Of a stretch of DNA of 64,000 nucleotides, positions 17,401 to 25,200 are shown piece by piece. The DNA is taken from assembly GCA_030152305.1 (NCBI GenBank), contig JASKOM010000002.1:248001-312000 (forward strand), given 5' to 3'. The notes under the pieces are model-generated. The model searched no databases. It had not been told where the DNA came from and saw nothing but the letters and a program-made list of their open reading frames with translations. How positions within the stretch are numbered: the stretch's first letter is position 1; the number at the start of each line of letters is the position of its first letter. The translations under genes and the position numbers were made by a program. This stretch comes from Campylobacterota bacterium. Its GTDB lineage: Bacteria; Campylobacterota; Campylobacteria; Campylobacterales; Thiovulaceae.

Positions 17401-20226
17401 AACGATGTAAAAATCGGCGAATACAATTCAACATTCTGCGGTCAAGAAAGCGGTGAAATTATTGGACATATCAAAGATATTAATAAATCGCCAATTTCTG
17501 GAGCTAGAATCTCAATTTCTGTTGATGGTCAAATAAATGAAATATCATCTGATATCAACGGTAGTTATAAATTATCAAATGTTCAAAAAGGAACAACAGT
17601 TACGATTTCAGCTGAAGGTTATTTAGTTGTTGAAAAACAGTTATTAATTGATAGCGGTATTGTTGATTTTACTCTTGTTTCTAGCAAATATGCTTCTCTT
17701 GTAAAAGATTTAAAATTAATTTTCTTCCCAATTCATCGAGAAATTGGTGGTGATGTTGTTCAAGAATTGGCAAAAGCAAAAGGTTGGAGATTATTAACTT
17801 TTGAAGAACTTCTTGCTTTATATTACAGCGAAAGACGAAGTGAATTTTCTTACGGCGAATATTTCTCATCAAGTCATGAATTTGACAATAGCGACGGTTA
17901 CACATTATGGACATTAAGATTCCCTGATGCTCAAGTTTGGCCTCATTGGTTTACTAATAGAAAACATGCTGTTTTTGTTGATGAAGCAAATATTTCAGAA
18001 ATTCCTGCTTTAGATTTTGTTGAAACAAATATTAGAACTGATTTTGAATCAGCTAGATCGATCTGTTCTACTGACGATAAACGACTTCCAACTGTTGAAG
18101 AATTCAAAAATATCTATTTCCATTCTTCACATCCATTTGGCATCGCTGATTCTAAACTATTAGGTGGTGAATATTGGACAGCTGATATTTCTTACACAGA
18201 TTCAACTGAAACAAGTTACACAAGTAAATTTTTCAGAGTTGTTGGACCAGTTGAAGATTATCACCTCGAAGATACAAATATTGCAAACATCAAACGAGTT
18301 CTTTGTGTAATTGACGATTCAAATCGAACAGTTCAAATTAAAGGATCTGTTTCTGAAGCTGTAAATATTAAATTCGAAAGAATTAATTCAGCTGGTGAAA
18401 GAACTTTAATTAAAGAATTAGCTCATTCTGGCGGAGAGTTTAATATCGATATTTTAGCTGGTAGATATTTAGTTTCATTTGGTGATATCAAAAATGCAAC
18501 TTACGATTTTACATATAATAGAAATTTACATGATATTAATTTAGCAGTTGCTAAAAATGACAATCAATCTGTTTGTGGTTTAAATACAACTGTTGAAAAA
18601 TGTGATCAAGTTGCTTTCAATGCTTCTTCAAATTATGATGAAAATAGCCAAAAATGGACATACAAAGTCGTTAAAGGCGAAGGTGGAAATGTTGATTTAG
18701 CTTATTACACTGTAAAAATTGGTTCTGTTTGTATGGAACAAATTCAAAATTTAACTGGCGGAACAGCGATAGCTTTAAATGATCTCGGAATTATTGACGG
18801 TATTCAAGCTTACAATAAAGACGGTGAAATGAGTTTCTCTTTAAGTTCTAATATTAAATATGATTCAGATGTCGAAACAGCTTTAACTATTTTCTCAAGT
18901 TCAAATAGCTATACAGCAAATATTGCAACTCCAATTTGTGAAAAACAAACAGTCGTTGATAATACAGCCGTTGTTAATGTTTCTGGTTATTTATACAATA
19001 CTTCAGGAGCTGGAATCGCAAATGCAAGTGTTTCATTATTTGACGAAAATAATAATTCATTAGCCGTTGTTACAACTGATTCAACAGGTAAATTTGAAGC
19101 AAGTTCAATTAAATCTGGCACAAAAGTTAGATTTGCAGTTGTTGCAGTTAATTATAAACTTAGCGATTTCTATGGTTCTGTAACAGAATCAGTTAATAGC
19201 TTTACTTTTACAGTTGAAAAACTTACAGAAACTATTAAAATGTATTTCCATGCTCAAGACAACACAAACGGAAAACTTTTAACAAATACTTATTTTTCAA
19301 TTAAATCTGAAGATAAAGTAATTGGAATGGGTTATTCTAATTCAAGTGGAATTTTTGAGTTTAGCTTTACTAGAGAAGTTGGAACTTTTGCAAAAGGAAC
19401 ATTGGAAGTTAATGCTTCTGGTTACGAAACAAAAGTTATCGAAGATTTATCAATTAACTTTATTTCTAAATATCCAGTTATGTTAACACCGCTTCCATCA
19501 ACTTTACAAGTTTTAGTTTATGACAGCAACGGTATCGCAATTGAAAATGCTGATGTTAGTTTATATTCTGAAGGTGGTTCAACAATAATTCAAAATCAAA
19601 TAACAACAGAAGGTAAAGCTACTTTCTCATCAGTTGCTGTTGGTAATTATGTTATTAAAGCCTCATTATCAGATTATGATTTATCAGCACAAACAATATC
19701 TGTTAAATCTGGTGCGGAAGCAATTGCTGTTATGTATCTAATTCCTTCTGGTGAATCATCAAGTTCAGAAATCAAAACTATCAAAGGTTCTGCTTCTGAA
19801 GTGATTTTTAAATATAAAGATTCTAATCCAAAAGGAACTTCTATGTTTAGAGCAACTGTTAATTACACTTCTGAAGATGGAATCTGGAATTACAAAATTG
19901 AAAAACTTTCAACAGTTGGAGCTGGTTCTGACTTAAGTCATTGGTATCTTGATTTAAATGACAAATGTCTTGAAAATCTTGAAAATGTTACAGCTGGTTC
20001 TTCAACAGGTATTGACGGTAGCACAACTGATGTCGTTCCAAATAGTTCATCTGTTTTAAAATGGGACACAACTGGTGGAACTTTCTCATTCAAAATCAAA
20101 AAAGGTGTTGAATTCGATTCAGGTTCTACTGTTAAAGTTCCTTTATTATTCAAAGCTGGAACTGTCGGCAATCTTCCAAAAGAAGGTTTTGTCATAGTTG
20201 AAATTCCTGCTCCTGTTTGTAAATAA
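14479..20226 (+). CDS. Giant surface lipoprotein with Cys-Pro-x-Gly-Gly repeats and carboxypeptidase-regulatory-like domains
   Basis: The 1,915 residues start after AGGAG with a lipoprotein signal (lipobox FYGC) and a Ser/Thr/Asn-rich linker. Residues ~259-988 hold about 14 units of C-P-x-G-G...(His)...Asn/Tyr...C, each bounded by two Cys, resembling DUF7151-type repeats. Next come a carboxypeptidase-regulatory-like beta domain (~990-1060), a DUF1566-like segment with RLPTVEEFK (~1200) and a Cys-containing module with WTYKVVKGEGG. Three more regulatory-like beta domains follow, then a second copy of the Cys module (WNYKIEKLSTVGAG) at the C-terminus. This is a secreted, probably outer-surface, multi-domain protein. 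The ligand is unknown. It has its own 150-base upstream spacer. Confidence 0.85.
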   Translation: MSWLMSRLILLVGISLMFYGCGSGTETASSIPKTNGGSTNIPNTSGSTNTNTDSGTNVVVTNPSTNEGSSSGTTTVATKKLLFVDATCSGLTLNAINVSNNIIGKVTTDSDGVASVPTDTTYVQFEIGGVVLGKVESSGIIAISELFKNSSINDKRVLFLSRLLLTIDSDQNVENGINIDSAISTKVGTFKSSTGYIFGSFDKTESEVTAILTEFVNYLGWSADRVVSQANALAHLKQSMTELEDQVTTVTLNAGDDANCPNGGIKRIHNVDFDKTDSNSSSNEYVDYFCDKTNSVDQTKSYELSSGNDKCPDGGLKIHHTIYSQNSDTQVLGDIVSEYDEYRCNGASAYQTNTFVGYSIGTSSESCQKVSAVKTKTVTNESGVAIQKSTENICLDKTDYTVSVVQLLSNDICQFNGLRVDYSSDDEIVETQYLCNQKSSAGFIAGEHKISAISVTDTSICPDGGIEFQHSADNDNNGEFETNYSEIKCSGSSTSSSNESKSSVITTSTNVLLTSEMNDFSKCPNGGFRIEKIMKQDNRIIAEYNDYNCTPTATNMNRDEVTPVALKYADYSKDEGSKNIWCPNGGIKYEHKVYFNDLLNYEYYDINCSPHTTNEINTTIELKVADYSTAEGSKNIWCPNGGKLVSHKVIFNGDIKHFSNYEYNTIHCVDLNWEDSYESNETNTRVVLAFGDSTCLYGGIIETHKRFKKADNEYIAQWDYNTTTCSTVNYNEVKDVATEIKLEIGNAICPDGGKIIQHQKFADNQLIASSDYNETICDGLNWSDTYEKVIVVDNKPAVCPYGGKIETHQRFTNGSGIHVAKWDYNTTTCSSINYNETREVITEVELEIGSTICPDGGKVIQHQRFGDFDNDGNSTDHIAYWDYNETICEGLNWNDTREETVELNASAQDCPYGGTVIQHQRWIGDVHVTKWDYNSTYCTGDIVYKANAIAEYELPLGDSSCPTGGKIVTFVQTNNDVKIGEYNSTFCGQESGEIIGHIKDINKSPISGARISISVDGQINEISSDINGSYKLSNVQKGTTVTISAEGYLVVEKQLLIDSGIVDFTLVSSKYASLVKDLKLIFFPIHREIGGDVVQELAKAKGWRLLTFEELLALYYSERRSEFSYGEYFSSSHEFDNSDGYTLWTLRFPDAQVWPHWFTNRKHAVFVDEANISEIPALDFVETNIRTDFESARSICSTDDKRLPTVEEFKNIYFHSSHPFGIADSKLLGGEYWTADISYTDSTETSYTSKFFRVVGPVEDYHLEDTNIANIKRVLCVIDDSNRTVQIKGSVSEAVNIKFERINSAGERTLIKELAHSGGEFNIDILAGRYLVSFGDIKNATYDFTYNRNLHDINLAVAKNDNQSVCGLNTTVEKCDQVAFNASSNYDENSQKWTYKVVKGEGGNVDLAYYTVKIGSVCMEQIQNLTGGTAIALNDLGIIDGIQAYNKDGEMSFSLSSNIKYDSDVETALTIFSSSNSYTANIATPICEKQTVVDNTAVVNVSGYLYNTSGAGIANASVSLFDENNNSLAVVTTDSTGKFEASSIKSGTKVRFAVVAVNYKLSDFYGSVTESVNSFTFTVEKLTETIKMYFHAQDNTNGKLLTNTYFSIKSEDKVIGMGYSNSSGIFEFSFTREVGTFAKGTLEVNASGYETKVIEDLSINFISKYPVMLTPLPSTLQVLVYDSNGIAIENADVSLYSEGGSTIIQNQITTEGKATFSSVAVGNYVIKASLSDYDLSAQTISVKSGAEAIAVMYLIPSGESSSSEIKTIKGSASEVIFKYKDSNPKGTSMFRATVNYTSEDGIWNYKIEKLSTVGAGSDLSHWYLDLNDKCLENLENVTAGSSTGIDGSTTDVVPNSSSVLKWDTTGGTFSFKIKKGVEFDSGSTVKVPLLFKAGTVGNLPKEGFVIVEIPAPVCK

Positions 20227-20253
20227 ACTAGTCGTTTAATTAATATTAATTTT

Positions 20254-20286
20254 GATGAGGTATGTTAAATATTTAGCAACCTCATC
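20254..20286. terminator. Inverted GATGAGGT pair forming a hairpin after the giant lipoprotein gene
   Basis: GATGAGGT at 20254-20261 faces ACCTCATC at 20279-20286. The loop itself contains the palindrome TAAATATTTA, so nearly the whole element folds. It lies 28 bases after the stop codon, where a terminator is expected. These are the only two intergenic copies of the 8-mer in the window. Confidence 0.7.
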
Positions 20287-20319
20287 GATAAATATTTTAA
20301 TTATTAAATCAATAATCTT

Positions 20320-20341
20320 GAGAGGTTTAACAAAGCCTCTC
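20320..20341 (+). terminator. Second hairpin downstream of the lipoprotein gene
   Basis: GAGAGG and CCTCTC are separated by 10 bases with partial pairing of the inner bases. It stands between the lipoprotein gene and the small gene at 20379, so it may attenuate read-through. A clear T-tract is missing. Confidence 0.4.
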
Positions 20342-20378
20342 GAAATTAATAAAATAAAAAATAAGTAGAGGCATTAAT

Positions 20379-20681
20379 ATGGAATCAACAGAAAATCAAG
20401 TAGAAAAAAGCCAAGAATTTAAAACAGGCTTTGAAGAAGGATTTCACAAAGGAATCATTCAGGGATATATCAAAGGTCATACAGATGCAAATGAAGAATT
20501 AAAAGTGCAAAAAGAACAAAATTTTGTATCAAAAATTCTTGACATGATTGTCAAACTATTAAAAGAATCTGTATTTTTAAATACACCGATGTCATCGTTA
20601 ATTAATGCAATTCGTTCGTTAATTAAAGCATTGCCTCAACTTTTTCTACCGAATCAAATAAAATTAGGGACTGTTTCGTAA
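20379..20681 (+). CDS. Small protein of unknown function
   Basis: The 100 residues have a charged, Gly/His-containing N-terminal half (GFEEGFHKGIIQGYIKGHTD) and an amphipathic helical C-terminal half (LIRSLIKALPQLF region). There is no signal peptide and no recognised motif. A GTAGAGG sequence before the ATG is a plausible ribosome-binding site. The last codons run into GGGACTGTTTCG, which reads more like intergenic DNA than conserved protein. It is the least certain protein-coding call of this region. Confidence 0.5.
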   Translation: MESTENQVEKSQEFKTGFEEGFHKGIIQGYIKGHTDANEELKVQKEQNFVSKILDMIVKLLKESVFLNTPMSSLINAIRSLIKALPQLFLPNQIKLGTVS

Positions 20682-20735
20682 AACAAACCTAAGAAAATCT
20701 TCTGTGCTTAGCACATAAAAAACTTATCAAAACAA

Positions 20736-20760
20736 AGCCTCCAGTTATTGAACGGAGGCT
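20736..20760 (-). terminator. Hairpin with a T-tract only on the minus strand
   Basis: The 7-bp stem AGCCTCC/GGAGGCT is followed on the minus strand by TTTGTTTTGATAAG and further Ts; on the plus strand it is followed by A-rich sequence. Both flanking genes are on the plus strand, so it has no obvious client. Confidence 0.5.
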
Positions 20761-20879
20761 GAAAAATAACAAAAAACATTCAAAAAATCTATATATTTTT
20801 TTTAAAACTCAATATAAGCTAAAAAGTTATAAAGTTCGGAACTCAATTGGAATCACTTCCAAAGATTTAGGAGTTTATA

Positions 20880-22211
20880 ATGATTGAAAGATATGCACGA
20901 AAAGAGATGGCTGATAAATGGACGGTCAATGCAAAATATCAAGCTTGGTTAGATGTTGAATTATCGGCTGTTAAAGTTTGGGTTAAATTAGGTTTAATTC
21001 CAGAAAATGATGGCAATAAAATTATCAAAAATGCAAAATTTGATATAAATAGAATCGATGAAATCGAAAAAGTTACTAAACATGATGTCATCGCTTTTTT
21101 AACTTCTGTTTCTGAAAGTCTCGGTGAAGAAAGTCGTTGGGTTCATTATGGAATGACCTCATCAGATACGATTGATACTGCCGTTGCTTTGCAAATTCGA
21201 GATTCTTTAAAATTAATTATTAACGATGTTAAATCGGTTATGGAAACTTTGCACAAACGAGCATTAGAAGAAAAAAATACTTTAATGGTCGGTCGAAGTC
21301 ATGGAATTCATGGTGAACCGATAACTTTTGGTCTTGTTCTTGCTCTTTGGTATAGCGAACTTGAAAGACATCTTGAAAATCTTGAGCAATCGTTAAAAGT
21401 TATTTCGGTCGGCAAAGTTTCTGGAGCAATGGGAAATTTCGCACATTCGCCAATTGAACTCGAAGAATTAATTTGTCAAGATTTAGGCTTAGAAGCTGAT
21501 CCGATTTCAAATCAGGTTGTTCAACGAGATCGATATGCAAGAGTAATTTCTGCGATTTCGCTTTTGGCTTCGACTGTTGAAAAAATTGCTGTTGCAATTA
21601 GACATTATCAACGAACTGAAGTTTATGAAGTCGAGGAATATTTCGCACCTGGGCAAAAAGGAAGTTCTGCAATGCCACATAAACGAAATCCAATTTTAAG
21701 TGAAAATATAACTGGATTAGCTAGAACGATTCGGGCTTTTGTTATTCCTGCAATGGAAAATGTGGCTTTATGGCACGAACGAGATATTTCGCATTCGTCA
21801 GTTGAGCGATTTATGCTTCCAGATGTTTTTATTACGACTGATTTTATGCTTCATCGATTAAATAATTTATTGGCAAAAATGGTTATTTATCCGAAAAATA
21901 TGCTTCGAAATTTAAATTTAACTGGCGGTTTAGTTTTTTCTCAAAGAGTGCTTTTGGAACTTCCGTTATTAGGTTTCAGTCGAGAAGAAAGTTACAAAAT
22001 CGTTCAACGAAATGCAATGAAAGTTTGGGAAGATTTAGGATCTGGTCGTTCAGCTTTAAATGAAAACGGCGAATCGTTATATCTTCAACATTTATTAAAT
22101 GATCAAGAATTGCGAAATTCGTTATCAGAAGAAAAAATAAAATCACTTTTTGATTATAGCTATTACACTAAAAATGTTGATCAAATTTTAAAAAGAGTAT
22201 TTAAAATATGA
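20880..22211 (+). CDS. purB: Adenylosuccinate lyase
   Basis: The 443-residue enzyme acts twice in purine synthesis, splitting SAICAR and adenylosuccinate with release of fumarate. Visible motifs are VHYGMTSSDTIDTA, MVGRSHGIHGEPITFG (catalytic His) and the fumarase/ASL signature GQKGSSAMPHKRNPI near residue 260. TTTAGGAG precedes the ATG. A small perfect hairpin (TTGGAA/TTCCAA, 20847-20862) lies just upstream of that ribosome site. The stop overlaps the nrdA start (ATGA), so the two genes are translationally coupled; purB-nrdA adjacency is typical of Campylobacterota. One GATGAGGT site lies within (21156). Confidence 0.95.
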   Translation: MIERYARKEMADKWTVNAKYQAWLDVELSAVKVWVKLGLIPENDGNKIIKNAKFDINRIDEIEKVTKHDVIAFLTSVSESLGEESRWVHYGMTSSDTIDTAVALQIRDSLKLIINDVKSVMETLHKRALEEKNTLMVGRSHGIHGEPITFGLVLALWYSELERHLENLEQSLKVISVGKVSGAMGNFAHSPIELEELICQDLGLEADPISNQVVQRDRYARVISAISLLASTVEKIAVAIRHYQRTEVYEVEEYFAPGQKGSSAMPHKRNPILSENITGLARTIRAFVIPAMENVALWHERDISHSSVERFMLPDVFITTDFMLHRLNNLLAKMVIYPKNMLRNLNLTGGLVFSQRVLLELPLLGFSREESYKIVQRNAMKVWEDLGSGRSALNENGESLYLQHLLNDQELRNSLSEEKIKSLFDYSYYTKNVDQILKRVFKI

Positions 22212-25200
22212 ACGAAAATGATTTATCGTATGTCGTAAAACGAGACGGCACAGTTGCAGAATTTGACAAAAGTCGAATTCTAAAACAGATTGGTTTTGCA
22301 ACTGAAGGACTCGACGGTGTTTCGGCTGAAGAGCTTTTTTATGATTTGATTCCACAATTGCAAGATGGAGTTTCAACACAGGAAATTCAAACTTTGTTAA
22401 TTAAAACGGCTGGTTCTAAAACTGATGTTGATAAACCAAATTATCAATTTGTGGCTTCAAGGCTGTTTTTAAATAATTTGTATCACAAAGTTGGCAAAAA
22501 ATATAATGCTCCAAAAGGAAAAGCTTATTCTCACAGTTTGGCTGAATATATAAAATTAGGTAAAGAAATCGGACGAATAATTAGCGATATCGATGATGGC
22601 TATGATTTAGACGAATTAAATTCGTATATCAAACCTGAACGAGATATGCAATTTACATATTTGGGAGTTATTACACTTCACGATCGATATTTATTAAAAG
22701 ACGGCGATCCGATCGAACTTCCGCAACATATGTTTATGTCAATTGCAATGTTTTTAGCAAAAAAAGATGTGCAATTTGCAAAAGAAATTTATGATGCACT
22801 TTCACAATTTGAAATGATGGTAGCAACTCCGACATTATCAAATGGACGAACTCCGCACCATCAACTTAGCTCGTGTTTTCTCAAAGGGACGAAAATTCGA
22901 ACGATTGACGGATTAAAAGATATCGATTTATTAAATACTGATGATTATGTTTTAACTCATAAAAACAGATTTAGAAAAGTCGAAGAATTAATGACAAGAA
23001 ATTATAGTAGCGATTTATATTCGTTGAAAATTCATGGCATTAGCGATCTTTTAACTGCAACTGAAGAACATCCAATTTTAACTCTTGATGGTCAATCTTT
23101 AAAATGTATTCGAAAACATGGAAGCTGTTTATTAAATCAAGGCAAAAAAGAGATCTGTTTTAAAACTCAAGGTGAATATAAAAATGATTGCGAGAAATTA
23201 GCTTTTGATTTTAAAGAAGATTGGAAAGCTATAAATAAAATTGAAATTGGTGATTATGTTTCAGTCGCATTTCCTCGAGAAATTAATCATTTAGAATCTC
23301 TTTTTGTTAGCAATTATGTTATAGATAAAGATTTAATTATTAACGATGGTTATATTCAATATAAACGAACAAATGCATCTTTGTGTAATAACAGCAATCG
23401 CAGTTTTTTAAATACACAAATTAAGCCTATCAAAAATGAAATTCTGTTCAATAGCGACTTTATGTTATTAGTTGGCTATTATTTAGCCGAAGGAAATATA
23501 AATCAAGATTTATCTTCTGTTCAATTTACTTTTTCGATTAACGAACAAAATTATGTTAATGATGTCTCAAGAATTATCAAAGAATTATTTGATGTTGAAA
23601 CGATGCAATATGTATCGATGAATACAAAATCTGTAACTGTTCATAATGTAATTTTGGCAAGATTTTTTTATGCATTATTTGGCACTGGTTTTAATAAAAT
23701 CAGAATTCCAAATGAACTAATTTATGCAAATCCTGAAATTCAGAAATATTTATTAGTCGGTGCAATTAGAGGCGACGGTTGTAACAATGGAACAAGTTAT
23801 GAATTAACAATGGCAAACAAGCCTTTAATTAATCAATTGTTTGAAATAGCTTTAAGATGTGGTTTGTCTCCATCACAAAGAGATGATAAAAATCTTGCTA
23901 CTTTGGCAACAGTTAAAGCTAGTCATTTAATTATTCCAAGACGAGATACTGAATTTTGTAAATTAGTTGATAAAAATATTCATAAGTTTAATGCTGTTAG
24001 CGAAGTTAATCAATTAAATTTAGGTTTTTGGTGGAATGAAAATTATTATTTAAAAGTGCTTGAAGTTACAACTAAACCATACAGTGGAGTTGTTTATAAC
24101 ATTGAAGTTGAAGAAGATCATTCGTATTCTGTATCAAATATTGCAGTTCATAACTGTTTTGTTGGTTCAACAGATGATAATATCGAGTCAATTTTTGATT
24201 CTTATAAAGATATGGCTCTTCTCTCGAAATTTGGTGGTAAAACTTATTATTGCCACTCTATATAGAAATATATAGGAATATAAGCTCATTAAATGCTGGA
24301 AACCCTTGAAAGCTTTAAATACTACAACATCATGATAAATCATAAGTGTGAAAGTCAAAAAAATTTAAAGATTAGGCAATCAGCAGGAATATTTTTTAAC
24401 AAGAATGTTCCTCATCGACTATCCCGAAATGGGAGTAGATTACAGGCTAATGGTAATCGAAAAGTGAGCTACCTTAACTTATTATATAAAAATAAGAAAG
24501 GTAAAGATATAGTCAGGTCTTTTGTGAAAGCAAAAGCAGTTGTAAAACAACGGGTAAATATTTGCGACATTTATCGAACATATACGGGTTTAGGTTGGGA
24601 TTGGTCTCAAGTTCGTGGAACTGGATCGTCAATTCGAGGGCATAAAGGTGTTGGCGGTGGCATTGTTCCATTTTTAAAAATTGCAAATGATGTCGCTTTA
24701 GCTGTAGATCAATTAGGTTGTGTTGATAGAAATAGTTATGTTAGATTAATTGATAAAACCGTAAAAATTACTGATGTAAAAATTGGTGATTTAATTTTAT
24801 CGTTTAACATGGAATCAGGCAAACCTGAATGGAAAACTATCGAAGAAACTCATGAAGTTTTTGTTGCTCATAAAGATCAAATTAAAATATCTTTTGAAAA
24901 TGGCGGTTATATCACAACTTCAAAATGGCATCCATTAGCTATTTTTGAAAATAACAAATTTGTTTATAAACGAAGCGATGAGGTCAAGATTGGCAATTTC
25001 GGAGTTGATCAAAATGGTAATTTATCTTTAATTACGGCTATTGATTTAGACCCAAAAGTGAATGAAAATTATTTTGATTTAAGTGTTGAAAGCAACAATA
25101 ACTATTTTTGTTCAACCGATCATGAAACAAATCAATTTCATTTAATTCACAACACAAGAAAAGGAAGTATTAATACTTTTATAGAATCGTGGCATTGGGA

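Noticed and set aside
20665-20690. GGGACTGTTTCGTAAAAC as an insertion-sequence end
   Set aside because: It reminded me of terminal repeats of some insertion sequences, but there is no matching inverted copy, no target duplication and no transposase remnant nearby.
24410-24418. CCTCATCG in the intron as another copy of the 8-mer
   Set aside because: The preceding base is T, so it is not an exact ACCTCATC, and it lies in the R element, whose sequence is set by ribozyme folding.
24239-24586. nrdA as a frameshifted pseudogene or two separate genes
   Set aside because: The break coincides with complete group I core elements and the exons join exactly in phase at a conserved RNR motif. The first 98 codons of the second open frame (from 24293) are translated intron, not protein.
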